Shown in pieces: positions 8,948-17,511 of a stretch of 64,000 nt of DNA. This DNA is from Rhodococcus gordoniae (lineage in GTDB: Bacteria; Actinomycetota; Actinomycetes; Mycobacteriales; Mycobacteriaceae). The stretch covers positions 124,001 to 188,000 of the forward strand of contig NZ_LPZN01000017.1 in assembly GCF_001646655.1 (NCBI RefSeq), given 5' to 3'. A program made the position numbers and the translations under genes. Under the pieces are notes generated by a model. The model was not told where the DNA came from and ran no database searches. It saw only the letters and a program-made list of their open reading frames with translations. Position 1 is the first letter of the stretch; every line of letters begins with the position of its first letter.

Positions 8948-9400
8948 ATGACCGACTTTGCGCAGCCCGTCGTCGTTCTGCTCGTCGAGGACGACCCCGC
9001 GGACGAACTGTTGACCGCCGAAGCCCTGGGCGAGTACAAGATCACCAACCGGGTGCATGTCGTGCGGGATGGGTACCAGGCTCTGCGTTTTCTGCACCGG
9101 CACGGCCCGTACAGTGAGGCGCCCCGCCCGGATCTGATCCTCCTCGATGTGCACCTGCCCCGATGTAGCGGAGTCGAGGTCCTGGATCGGATCCGGGTCG
9201 ATCCGGATCTGCGGGCCATTCCCGTGGTGATGCTCACCGCCTCGGTCGCCGAGGAAGATCTCCTGCGCAGCCGCCGGCTGCCGGCCGATGCCTACATCGT
9301 CAAACCGGTCGATCTTGCGCAGCTCGCTGTGGTGGTCCGCCGCATCGACGACTTCTTCTTCCAGGTCGTCCACGCCCCCACCCCCGCTGATCCCCGCTGA
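8948..9400 (+). CDS. Stand-alone response regulator (Rcp1-like receiver)
   Basis: About 150 residues consisting only of a CheY-like receiver domain. Acidic pocket DD in LLVEDDPADELLTAE, phospho-acceptor Asp in DLILLDVHLPRCSG, Thr in VVMLTAS and Lys in YIVKPVD are all present. There is no output domain; the short C-terminus DFFFQVVHAPTPADPR is amphipathic. Receivers of this type usually partner with phytochrome-like or hybrid kinases, none of which is in this window. The ATG at 8948 follows GGGAGAACGC. Confidence 0.88.
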   Translation: MTDFAQPVVVLLVEDDPADELLTAEALGEYKITNRVHVVRDGYQALRFLHRHGPYSEAPRPDLILLDVHLPRCSGVEVLDRIRVDPDLRAIPVVMLTASVAEEDLLRSRRLPADAYIVKPVDLAQLAVVVRRIDDFFFQVVHAPTPADPR

Positions 9401-9439
9401 GACAGCGGAATCGAGCAGAGCGGCGCTTCGGGTCGTCAC

Positions 9440-9694
9440 TCACAGCCGACGTACCCGGCGGGCGTGGCGCCCTTTCGGGCCCACACCCACGTCGAATTCC
9501 ACCTCTTGGTCGTCCTGGAAGACGGGGACGTTGCTGCAGTCGATGTCGGTGTGCTCGACGAACAGGTCGCCGCCGGCGTCGTCGGGAGCGATGAAGCCGA
9601 ATCCTTTGTCACCGTTGAACCACCTGATCACCCCGCGTGCCACCGCCACCTGCCCTTCCTCGATACCGCCGAGGTCGATGCCTGATTGTGTCAT
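9440..9694 (-). CDS. Cold-shock domain protein
   Basis: Contains an OB-fold with the RNP motifs GVIRWFNGDKGFGFIAP and DLFVEHTDI, ending GPKGRHARRVRRL. It binds single-stranded nucleic acid as an RNA chaperone or transcription anti-terminator. From the ATG at 9694 the product is 84 residues; two GTG codons 45 and 51 bases further in (VAVARGVIRWF) would give the usual 67-69 residues and have GAGGAAGG just upstream, so the true start may be one of these. Confidence 0.9.
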   Translation of the reverse strand: MTQSGIDLGGIEEGQVAVARGVIRWFNGDKGFGFIAPDDAGGDLFVEHTDIDCSNVPVFQDDQEVEFDVGVGPKGRHARRVRRL

Positions 9695-10017
9695 CGCTTG
9701 GTTCGATGAGCGGTGGCATTCGACGAGGACGCGAGGACCTTCAGCACGGCAGGGCCGCCGCGAGGGCGGGGCAGGACCGATTCTCCGGGTCAGTCGCAGG
9801 GTGGTCCCTGGATGTAACGCTAGAGGCGAAAGTCCATATGTGTTTGTCGGCAGTCCCCGCTTTTTCTCCCTCCTCGGAGTGACGGGGCCGCTCGGTCCGC
9901 GCATTCCTCCCCCGGTGTGCGTGGATCGGCGGGAAGCCCGGTGGGTGCACACCCGGGTTTTCCGCGCCGCTGTCGGCGGTACTGCGGACCGCCGGGCGGT
10001 CGCTTTCGTCGGAACGA

Positions 10018-10761
10018 TCAGGGATTGTGGGCGCGGCCGTGCCGCTCGAGCATGGCGCGGGCCAGGTCGGCGACTTTGAGGTTCATCTGCTGGGAGGTGC
10101 GGCGCAGTGCGTCGAAGGCCTCGTCGGCGGTCATCTTCTCCAGTCCCATCAGCAGGCCGACGGCGGTGCCGATCTCGCGGTTGCTGAGCAGCCCGGCCCG
10201 CAAAGACGCGATGTCCTGATCGCGGCTGACCGCGGTCGCGGTCACCGACGCGAAGGCAGCAAGCACACCGGCCTGGGCGGCGGCCTGGGTGGTGAACGCG
10301 CCCGGAGTGGTGGAGAACAGGTTCAGGGCACCGATCTTGTGCTGGTCGATGGTCAACCGGAAGCCCATCACTGCGCGCACCGGGGTGGTCTCGACCACCG
10401 CGCGGGCGAGTTCGGGCCACTGGGAGGCGGTGCGCAGATCGGCGTCGATCTGCGGGATGTTCTCGGTGATCGCATCGACGCACGGGCCTTGTCCGAGGCG
10501 TCGCTCCAATGCGTCGATGCGGGCAGCGATGTCATCGGTGGCGGCGACGGTGACGTGCTGTCCGCGCTGCTGCAACATCACGCTGGCGTGGTCGCAACCC
10601 GGTACCAGCAGGGTGGCGGCGACGCAGATCGCCGCGTACACCTCGCTCGCGTCGGAGCCGCTGTACAAGATCTCGGCCAGCGCGGAGAACACCGTGGCCG
10701 GATCCGCCCGGGTCGGCTCGGGGATCAGCGGGGACTCGGCCACCGCGTCCTTGTCGGTCAT
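10018..10761 (-). CDS. GAF-ANTAR RNA-binding antiterminator
   Basis: About 247 residues: an N-terminal GAF-like sensor domain (residues about 25-165, with LVPGCDHASVMLQQRG and LGQGPCVDAI) followed by a C-terminal ANTAR domain (LLSNREIGTAVGLLMGLEKMTADEAFDALRRTSQQMNLKVADLARAML). ANTAR domains bind paired hairpins in nascent mRNA to prevent termination. This two-domain layout is very common in mycobacteria and rhodococci. Start is ATG 10761 or the adjacent GTG 10764. A decayed paralogue of its GAF half lies at 59600-59880. Confidence 0.9.
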   Translation of the reverse strand: MTDKDAVAESPLIPEPTRADPATVFSALAEILYSGSDASEVYAAICVAATLLVPGCDHASVMLQQRGQHVTVAATDDIAARIDALERRLGQGPCVDAITENIPQIDADLRTASQWPELARAVVETTPVRAVMGFRLTIDQHKIGALNLFSTTPGAFTTQAAAQAGVLAAFASVTATAVSRDQDIASLRAGLLSNREIGTAVGLLMGLEKMTADEAFDALRRTSQQMNLKVADLARAMLERHGRAHNP

Positions 10762-11520
10762 CACATAAGGATTTCACGCCCCCGATGGCAGCCGGCACCG
10801 GGGATGACCCGCACGGTAACCACCACCAGGTGGCCACCCGCGGTGAAGGCGAGCCCACCGACCGTGCCCATCCGCAGTGCGGACGGTGCCATCACTGTCC
10901 TACCGCAGAGGCGGCACGGACCCGGGATCTGTCGCAGGGGCACGCTCCTTCGGCATCGCGCCCCTGCTCGCGATCGTCGTCGAGCGGTGGCGGGACCTCA
11001 CGTAGGTCGCGGTCGGATGATGCGACCGAGGTGGAGAACCGAGCACCGATCTACGCGATGACCAGCCAGGGAACCCAGTTCACGGGGGCAATGAGCCGAA
11101 CCGAAGCAGGCTTACCGGATGGTACGTAAATCCGGTAGTTTCACTCGGGTCGAGAGCACACCCGAGGATAGTGGCACCGTCAGCTGCGCTACTGAACCGA
11201 CGGCACCTCTACCGTGCCGACCCGAAAGCCGACGACCGCTCCCACGCTACGCCTCTGCCCGGGTGTTCTATTCTCAGCGTCGCCGAGTCGCAATGCGATC
11301 AGTGCCCCCGACGGGTACGGACGGCCCCACGTCCCCTGCGGGAATCGGCCCCCGCACGATGCTCGCGCATCACTTCAGGGCGGAGCCGGTGCGAACCCGA
11401 AGTTTGTTTACTCAGGCAAATCCGAACGTATACTCGAATAACCCCTTCCCCCAGGGTGGTCGGCACCGTCGAATCCTACAAAAAGTCCACTTCTGCGGGG
11501 TTCGCCCGGCTCGACTCCCG

Positions 11521-11615
11521 GACGCGGCCCCGTCTGGCTGTGCCCACTTCTGAGCTGGGGGAACGCTGGGGGAGGGTCCTACCGGCACGAAGGCCAGGAT
11601 CCGACACGTCCCCGA
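11521..11615. repeat. Degenerate Tn7-like end relic (candidate)
   Basis: The sequence GGGTCCTACCGGCACGAAGG (from about 11575) and the following ATCCGACACG parallel the inner part of the mini-element's right end (GCCCTACCGACACGAAATCT, then ATGACACG, near 15003-15035). The preceding GCCCCGTCTGGCTGTGCCC parallels ACCCCGTCTCGCTGCGCGCC near 14950. No terminal CCTACA follows, so this would be a decayed end. Based on by-eye alignment only. Confidence 0.35.
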
Positions 11616-12109
11616 GGAAGCGGTGTCCTGCGTCATTCGACCTGAGGCACGAAGAGGCCACTGACCAGCAGTGCCTCAACCATGTGGCAAAGCGGCGCCG
11701 TGGCGTTTCTGCCACCTTGGTGAGGCAAGCCCTTGGCCGGCTATCGGGACATACGTTGCTCGACGGGTAGAGGCGCTCGCGTGACGAGCGATCCCTGGCG
11801 CTCGTGAGGCGTTGCGCAACGGTTATGACGAAGACGCACTGCTGCATGCCAAGACCAACCCCGGCGACCGGCACGACACATTCTTTGAGGACCAGAACGC
11901 GCAACACTGCATCGACAATTGCACACGTACGCAGCATCGCGGGCACTACGGTGCTCATCACGCCGCGGCGGAACGATGCCGCTGTCCCAGTCGTTCCTAT
12001 CGATGTACTGCAGATCCGATCTTTTCTTGTCTGCGCGTAGCCCGATAAACTGATCGGCACCACCGGCACCCCCTGCGCGGTGGTCGAGACCCCGCCGACG
12101 TGGCTTCCG

Positions 12110-12129
12110 CCCCGCCGACGGGGTTTCTC
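12110..12129 (+). terminator. Short GC hairpin followed by T-rich run
   Basis: CCCCG-CCGA-CGGGG followed directly by TTTCTC looks like an intrinsic terminator on the plus strand. The same block GCCCCGCCGACG-like sequence occurs 20 bp earlier as a direct repeat. No gene is seen immediately upstream, so it may end an unrecognised transcript. Confidence 0.35.
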
Positions 12130-12690
12130 GTCGATGTGAACACACAGCTATCGCTGGGGTCGGAATGATGGGACGCTGGGCGAGGCCGGATCGGCTGTGC
12201 CCTGCAGGGGGCTGCGCAGCCGTTCCGGCCGCCACCGGCGCATTTCTGCCACCACTGGCACGTTCGCTCGATGACAGAGGAACACGCATGTTTCCGATCC
12301 ACGGTGAGGGGGCACACGGTCGGTACCCAGGCCGGTCTATCCGGAGAGCTCAGCTCGGGGAGGCATCGCCAGTTCAACCCAGCAGCTGGCGATGCCGTCT
12401 TCGCACTCGTGCACCCGCACCAGCCTCCTCGAAACCTGATAAACAAACGTGAACTGCTGCGTCCATTCCGACCAGGACGATGAGCAACAGCAGCATGTGA
12501 GCTTTCAGCGAATTCAGGAGTTCATTGCTCACTGCTGCACCTGGTCTCGGCTGATCGGCGAGGCTTCCACGACAGATGATTCGCTCGTACCACTCCCCTT
12601 GGTGGTGGGCACCGATGCAGTTCGGAGTCGGAGCCCCGTTCCACGGAAGTCCCGCTTGATCCGGAGATGTTCCACCGACGAGGAGAGACC

Positions 12691-13032
12691 ATGAGTTTGG
12701 TGTACTACATCCTTCCCGATGGTCGTGAAGCCGGCTACGGAGTCGCCGCCGAATGCGACGATCCTCAGTGCCATCAGCTGATCGACCGGGGACGCGGGTA
12801 TCTGTGCGGGGACAATCCCCTCGGGCGTAAGGAGGACGACGAAGCGGGGTGCGGCAACTACTTCTGCCTCGTGCATCTGCCCGACCACCGGTGCCCGGTG
12901 CCGGGATGCGATGTGCCCTGCGATGACGCGTTGCCGTGTTCGCTGGTGCGTGGTCACGATCGGCCGCACCGGAACACCACCGCCCGGCCACGCACGCGTA
13001 CGCGTCGACGCTCACCCCCGAGACACCCGTGA
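12691..13032 (+). CDS. Small cysteine-rich protein, probable zinc binder
   Basis: 113 residues from the ATG at 12691, behind AGGAGAGACC. It has about nine cysteines and several histidines in a zinc-ribbon-like spacing: ECDDPQCHQLIDRGRGYLC, then GCGNYFCLVHLPDHRCPVPGCDVPC, then LPCSLV. The C-terminal tail RPRTRTRRRSPPRHP is strongly basic and could touch nucleic acid. I do not recognise the family. It is isolated from neighbours by gene-poor DNA on both sides. Confidence 0.65.
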   Translation: MSLVYYILPDGREAGYGVAAECDDPQCHQLIDRGRGYLCGDNPLGRKEDDEAGCGNYFCLVHLPDHRCPVPGCDVPCDDALPCSLVRGHDRPHRNTTARPRTRTRRRSPPRHP

Positions 13033-13628
13033 CCACCTCACACACCCGCGCTTGTCCCACCTCGATACCTGAGGGCGGTGCCCACACACCGGATCGGAGA
13101 ATTCGCCGGGCCGCATCCAGCGCCGAGACGGCCGTCGCAGGCGTGGGCCGTCGCTACGGCGCGGGCCGTCGCTACGGTCCTTCCGCCGGTGGTGTCGTCC
13201 CGGGGACAGACAGGTCCCACCGAGGGATGCGACCTGACCGGCTCTCCCGCAGGCCAACGCTGCGCCTTGGCGGTCTGTGCGCTGGCCGCCACGTGGGCTC
13301 TCTCGCGGTGTACCGGGCCACGGTGTGCCGATTGCCGACCACGTGACCGTGGTGACGGTAGGCTGAAGGTGCCGGGGCCTGAAGTGCGAGACCATGCCCG
13401 GTCTCGTCGGCGCCGTCGATATGAGCAGGCCGCTCTGCGGCCCAGTCAGGAGCGTCGCGATGACGCTGCACCACGCCCGGATCCGCTCGGATCGCTCTTT
13501 CTCTCGTTACCCCGCCGGACCTCGGCGACTGCGCGGTGATTGTCGCGAGTACCGGGTCCGGTGGACAGCCGCCACGGACCTCGGATGCCGGCACCGGCCT
13601 CCATCCGGACCCGACACGGGAGTATGAC
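13033..13628. other. Intergenic, nothing recognised
   Basis: About 600 bp without a plausible gene. It contains a local direct repeat near 13143-13175 (GGGCCGTCGCTACGG twice, 18 bp apart). GTACCGGGTCCGGTGG-like sequence precedes the downstream gene. Confidence 0.4.
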
Positions 13629-14090
13629 ATGAGCAGACTTCCGCGGCGCCTGTTCACCAATCGTGACCTGGGGCGTTTCCGCGCTGCCGCCGACGGTGGA
13701 CAGCCCTTCGACGCCCCGACCCGCACGGTGCGGCTGCTTCTGCGCGACCCCGACGAGCACTCCGCCGGCGTCGACGGCGCCTGGTGGCCGCGGGGCGACA
13801 ATGTCACCGCCGAACTCCACAACCTGGTCTCCGCACTGACCTCCCGCCTGGGACGAACCGAACGGATCGCCTTCGACTGGAATGCCCTGAGCATCTCCCA
13901 GCGAGGTATCGATCCTCCGGACGGTCTCGACTTCGTCGGACCGGCACCGGATCAGCCACGCAACCAGATGTACGTTTTCGGCCGGAACGGAACCTGCCTC
14001 CGGTTGTTGATCATCGAGCCCATGCTCGATGCCGACCGAGCGTACGAAGACATGCAGAAGACCGTGGCACCGAATACCGAACAAGCCTGA
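13629..14090 (+). CDS. DUF5994 family protein
   Basis: 153 residues. The core RTVRLLLRDPDEHSAGVDGAWWPRGDNVTAELHNLVSALTSRLG, followed by RIAFDWNALS and a region where the LRLLIIEPM strand closes the domain, matches DUF5994, a family frequent in Rhodococcus, Mycobacterium and Gordonia and of unknown function. It is often found beside ANTAR regulators and stress genes, as here. The ATG at 13629 is the first good start. Confidence 0.75.
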   Translation: MSRLPRRLFTNRDLGRFRAAADGGQPFDAPTRTVRLLLRDPDEHSAGVDGAWWPRGDNVTAELHNLVSALTSRLGRTERIAFDWNALSISQRGIDPPDGLDFVGPAPDQPRNQMYVFGRNGTCLRLLIIEPMLDADRAYEDMQKTVAPNTEQA

Positions 14091-14298
14091 GCAACCTAGG
14101 TGTTCGGTCATCGACAGACCCTCGCGGTGCTGCCGTGTCACCACGACAGGCCTGAATGTGCGTAGCGTTCATCCGGTCCTACCAGCTCCCAGCCGAGGAT
14201 CACACCCGCACACCGAAGACCACCGGGGATTCGGACCCGCGACGAACCCATCCGCCTCCAGGTGAGGATCTGCACAGCTGAACGAAAGGCGCCGGACG

Positions 14299-14703
14299 AT
14301 GCCCATGCTCCCCATGATCGAGGCAGTGCTGCGGACCCATTACCGCCTCCTCCGAGTCCCGCTGGCGGTATTCGAGCAACACCTATCTCGTCCTGCCGGG
14401 CAGGGCTCTGCCGTGCATTCGGCCTGCCGACAAGTACTGATCACGTGTGACCGCACGGCCGCGCACGTTCTGCGTGACGGGACGGCCGGCCATGCCGCCG
14501 ACCGGACCGAGCAGCGCCACACCGCCGACCGCCACGCTCACGCCCGGAAACAACACGACCGAGACCTGCGGGACGCAGCAGTACTCGACGAGCACCGCCG
14601 TCGATTCCTCGACAGCCACTACCGGGCTGGACACACCTCGCCACCGGCCCATTCATCGGAGACACCACCGAAAGCCGCCAACGGTAGCGTTGAACAACGA
14701 TGA
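14299..14703 (+). CDS. Hypothetical protein, charged C-terminal half
   Basis: 134 residues, not recognised. The N-terminal 30 residues (MPMLPMIEAVLRTHYRLLRV) look like a genuine amphipathic helix; the rest is rich in Arg, His, Asp and Ala (RTEQRHTADRHAHARKQHDR) and probably helical or disordered. A GAACGAAAGG site lies 12 bases before the ATG. Coding status is moderately supported only. Confidence 0.45.
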   Translation: MPMLPMIEAVLRTHYRLLRVPLAVFEQHLSRPAGQGSAVHSACRQVLITCDRTAAHVLRDGTAGHAADRTEQRHTADRHAHARKQHDRDLRDAAVLDEHRRRFLDSHYRAGHTSPPAHSSETPPKAANGSVEQR

Positions 14704-14840
14704 TCCCCGATATTCGGATGTGCGCTCCGGGGGCCTCCCGCACCGAGAACCGCCAAACGATCTGAAGGAATGCGCAGACGAGGGGATCTCCCGTCACGAG
14801 ATACGGGCAGTGCACCTCATCCTAAAATCCACAAATAGGC

Positions 14841-15052
14841 TGTAGGTTCTCGCCCAACTTGTCAGTCGGGCAGCGCGTGGACCTGCGGCGTTCCAATTTC
14901 GTGTCCGTCAGTGATTCTCGCGAACTTGTCGGAGGCCTCAGAAATTCCGACCCCGTCTCGCTGCGCGCCTGCCCTGAACTGGGGAAACGCGGAGATGAGG
15001 GCGCCCTACCGACACGAAATCTGGAAAATGACACGTTCCAGCGGAACCTACA
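14841..15052. mobile_element. 212-bp mini-element with Tn7-like ends
   Basis: It starts TGTAGGTTCTCG and ends GGAACCTACA, the TGT...ACA termini of Tn7-like elements, and contains no gene. Its first ~110 bp align with the left end of the large transposon at 15060 (shared TTCCAATTTCGTGTC and CTTGTCGGA blocks); its last ~50 bp carry GACACGAAATCTGGAAAATG, the right-end type of repeat. It is therefore either a non-autonomous derivative moved by related transposases or the remnant of an element that lost its interior. The 5 bp flanks (TAGGC left, CCGCT right) do not match, so no target duplication supports a clean insertion. Confidence 0.7.
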
Positions 15053-15054
15053 CC

Positions 15055-15059
15055 GCTGA
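15055..15059. repeat. Target-site duplication, left copy (GCTGA)
   Basis: GCTGA directly precedes the TGTAGG left terminus of the large transposon and is repeated exactly after its right terminus at 42505-42509. Five-bp duplications are the hallmark of Tn7/Tn5053/Mu-like transposition. Confidence 0.85.
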
Positions 15060-15125
15060 TGTAGGTTCCCGCCGGAGGTGTCAGTAGTGCGGCGCACGGG
15101 CCTGCGGCTTTCCAATTTCGTGTCA
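15060..15125. repeat. Transposon left end with transposase-site repeats
   Basis: The terminus TGTAGGTTCCCGCCGGAGG is followed by TGTCAGT at 15079. A second site, CTTTCCAATTTCGTGTCA, lies at 15108-15125; its reverse complement TGACACGAAATTGGAAAG matches the repeats at the right end. These are the probable TnsB binding sites. Confidence 0.75.
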
Positions 15126-15244
15126 GTCAGGGATTCTCACGATCTTGTCGGAATCCTCAGGCATCCCGGACGATGTTTCGGTCCTGTGCCCAAGCCGCGA
15201 GAACCGAATCGAAGAGTCTGCTGCCTCGAAGCCTGAGTTCTGAC

Positions 15245-15784
15245 TCAATGCGGACGATCGAGAGTGAGCTGTCGTTCGTGGAAATCGAAATGTCTGACGG
15301 GATATCGGTACAGCTCACCAATGGTCATGTAATCGGTGAAGAACGGGTCCCAGCGCACCGGGAAGAACATTCCCCGTCCCAACGCCTGCTCCGATTCGCG
15401 TTGCAGTCGGCGGCTCAGCGCACCGATGACCCGGTCGGCTTTCGTGCCCATCCGGTTCCGGTCAAACACCAGGGCTGCAGCGCATGAACCGTAGTAATTC
15501 ACCACGTCAAAAGGCCGCGTACCGGCATCGAGGACCTGGGCGAATCGACGCTCCACTCCGGCGGGCAGCCGGCTGACCATCCGCACCAAGGGCAGCAGCG
15601 CCGCCACCACCATGTACCCGAAGACCATGTGGAACAACAGTTGCTCGTTGGTCCACCGCGTCCCCGCCGATCGACTCCGCAACGAGGTGTCGGAAGCGTC
15701 GGCGAGGAGCCGGTGCAGATGCACACGGGTGCGTTCGAGCTCGCCGGCGATAGCGGCCCTGTCCACCCGCTCGGAATGGCCCAT
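15245..15784 (-). CDS. DinB/maleylpyruvate isomerase-like metalloprotein
   Basis: 179 residues from the ATG at 15784 (MGHSERVDRAAIAGELERTR). The four-helix DinB-fold pattern is clear, with potential metal histidines in TNEQLLFHMVFGYM and in RYPVRHFDFHERQL at the C-terminus. Such proteins often act in thiol-dependent (mycothiol/bacillithiol) transfers or in detoxification. It is the first cargo gene inside the transposon's left end and reads toward that end. A thiol-linked role would suit the arsenic cargo, but that is inference. Confidence 0.7.
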   Translation of the reverse strand: MGHSERVDRAAIAGELERTRVHLHRLLADASDTSLRSRSAGTRWTNEQLLFHMVFGYMVVAALLPLVRMVSRLPAGVERRFAQVLDAGTRPFDVVNYYGSCAAALVFDRNRMGTKADRVIGALSRRLQRESEQALGRGMFFPVRWDPFFTDYMTIGELYRYPVRHFDFHERQLTLDRPH

Positions 15785-16027
15785 GATCCACCACCTGTCC
15801 AGGGAGCCGACGGCACTCGATGGCCGTCGATACCAGACTTCCCCCTCCCGGGCGGCCTCCACAACTGCCGGCCGAATTCAGTCTCATGTCGCGAATCGAT
15901 ATAGCGCCCCCGTCGACCCTCGGATGCCACGTCGGACGTACCTGCCGCAGTGGCGCGGCGCGGATCGCCGTGTCGTGACCGCCGGACGGCTGGCGTAACA
16001 GCAGCAGCGCGGGATGACGTGCGCCGC

Positions 16028-16267
16028 TCAGAGATCGAACAGCGAGAATTGGTCCTTCTGTGCTCGAGTCTCGGAGTCGGCGAGGTATCGGTCGGCCATG
16101 GCCCGGGCGACGGTTTCGTCGCAGCCGAGCTCGGCGGCGACTTCACTCCAGTCGTGTCCGTTGTGCTGGAGTTGCCACGCCAGCTGGTGCAACTGTTCGT
16201 CCATGTCCATCAGCGCCGCTCCCGCGGTCGTGTCGGCCGGAACCCGTTCGACGACGCGGGTTCTCAT
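16028..16267 (-). CDS. Small helix-turn-helix-like protein
   Basis: 79 residues from ATG 16267. The middle reads DEQLHQLAWQLQHNGHDWSEVAAELGCDETVARAMADRYL, whose second half resembles an HTH of the sigma-70 region 4/resolvase type (W..VA.ELGC....A). The tail TRAQKDQFSLFDL is a common C-terminal extension in small actinobacterial ORFs. Function unknown; it may be a regulator or accessory factor of the transposon cargo. Confidence 0.55.
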   Translation of the reverse strand: MRTRVVERVPADTTAGAALMDMDEQLHQLAWQLQHNGHDWSEVAAELGCDETVARAMADRYLADSETRAQKDQFSLFDL

Positions 16268-16361
16268 TGAGACAGATGGTAAACGCGGATGCGGGCATGC
16301 GGCGGCAGACATGCCGCCCACCGTCTCGAATCGGCGACGGATCGCACGAGAGATAGGTAAA

Positions 16362-16384
16362 CCCGCCCCCGAGGGGACGGGCGG
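16362..16384 (-). terminator. Hairpin terminating the leftward arsenic operon
   Basis: On the minus strand CCGCCCGTCCCC pairs with GGGGGCGG across a 2-base loop and is followed by GTTTACC. It lies about 55 bp past the stop of the ArsO-like gene, a natural end for that operon. Confidence 0.55.
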
Positions 16385-16437
16385 TGTGCCGTCCATGGTG
16401 TCACCGTTTCCGTGAACATCTATGGACGCAGCGCCGG

Positions 16438-17511
16438 TCAGGGACCGGTGGGCAATGCGCGTCGGGACCGGGCGGCGACCACCCGATCGGCGACCCGGCC
16501 CGCGTCGCGACCGACACCGCGCAACGACGCCGACGACAGACTGCGCTGCCATTCGAGACCGACATACCCCAGCCCCGGGGGAGTGGTGGAGAGGCCCTGC
16601 CGGCGCCGGGGCCGGCCCGTCTCGTCGAGGGCGCCGAGACCCGTCAAATAGGGCAGGTGCGGGCGATAACCGGTGCCCAACAGCACCGTGTCGGCGGTGG
16701 TGCTCGTGCCGTCGGGCCAGAACACCCGGCGATCGTCGAGCCCGGTGAACAGCGGCCGCGGCCGCGGGTTGCCGCTGGCCAGGGCGCGGCGGTAGCGGCC
16801 GGTGTCGAGGACCTGCTGGGTCGGCGGCGCAGGCAGCCACGGCCCGACCGGGGCGCGGTCGACTCCGGTGATCGTGAGCCAGAAATGCACATCACGGCCG
16901 AACGGTCGCTGCGGCAAGAACTTCGGAGGTCGGCGGCTGGCGAGGGTGACGGAGGCGACCTCGGTGAGCTCGGTGGCGATCTGCACCGCGGAGTTACCGG
17001 CACCGACCACGATGATGTTCTGACCGGCCAGCGCAGCAGGCTCGCGGTAGTCGCTGGTGTGCAGCACCGTGCCGCCGAACGTCTCCAGGCCCGGCAGCGG
17101 CGGGATATTCGGGGACCCGAAGTAGCCGGTGGCCGCGATCAGGACCGGCGCGGTGGCACTGGCACCGGCGGCGGTCTGGGCGGTGTAGACGCCCGTGTCG
17201 TAGGTAACGGTCTCGACGCGGGAGCCGGTCACGATGTCGACGTCGAGTCCGGCGGCGTAGCGACGCAGATAGTCGACCACCTCGTCGCGCCGCGGATAGC
17301 GCTGCGGGTCGCCTGGAAACGCCAGGCCCGGTAGTGCGCTGTATTTCGCCGGGGAAAACAGGGTGAGGCTGTCGTAGTAGTGCGGCCAGGCCCCGACGGG
17401 CTCGTCGCCGGCTTCGAGCAGTCCGGTGCGCAGGCCTCGGGTGGATAGGGCGTGGGCGGCGGCGAGGCCGGACTGGCCACCACCGATGACGAGGGCGTCG
17501 TAGTCGGTCAT
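16438..17511 (-). CDS. arsO: ArsO-like NAD(P)/FAD-dependent monooxygenase
   Basis: 357 residues. N-terminal FAD-binding Rossmann motif VIGGGQSGLAAAHAL, the central FATGY-like IAATGYFGSPNIPPLPG, a second dinucleotide motif IIVVGAGNSAVQIATEL and the late VLLGTGYRPHLPYLTGLG together define the flavin-containing monooxygenase/ArsO group. ArsO genes recur in ars operons and are thought to oxidise organoarsenicals or arsenite-linked metabolites; biochemical proof is limited. The start overlaps the MFS gene by ATGA. The C-terminal about 25 residues (RVADRVVAARSRRALPTGP) are basic and low-complexity, longer than needed. Confidence 0.8.
   Translation of the reverse strand: MTDYDALVIGGGQSGLAAAHALSTRGLRTGLLEAGDEPVGAWPHYYDSLTLFSPAKYSALPGLAFPGDPQRYPRRDEVVDYLRRYAAGLDVDIVTGSRVETVTYDTGVYTAQTAAGASATAPVLIAATGYFGSPNIPPLPGLETFGGTVLHTSDYREPAALAGQNIIVVGAGNSAVQIATELTEVASVTLASRRPPKFLPQRPFGRDVHFWLTITGVDRAPVGPWLPAPPTQQVLDTGRYRRALASGNPRPRPLFTGLDDRRVFWPDGTSTTADTVLLGTGYRPHLPYLTGLGALDETGRPRRRQGLSTTPPGLGYVGLEWQRSLSSASLRGVGRDAGRVADRVVAARSRRALPTGP

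Larger units (their letters stand above)
10765..12690. other. Gene-poor stretch of about 1.9 kb
   Basis: No reading frame here has convincing protein character; all are arginine/serine/proline-rich shadow frames. Two things stand out and are listed separately: a sequence resembling a Tn7-like right end (about 11521-11615) and a compact GC hairpin (12110-12129). The region may hold transposon relics. Confidence 0.5.

Noticed and set aside
10765-12690. Several 100-200 residue reading frames on both strands (for example 11171-11770 and 11476-12069)
   Set aside because: Composition is Arg/Ser/Pro-rich with no domain, start sites lack ribosome-binding sequences, and frames overlap each other; typical high-GC shadow frames.
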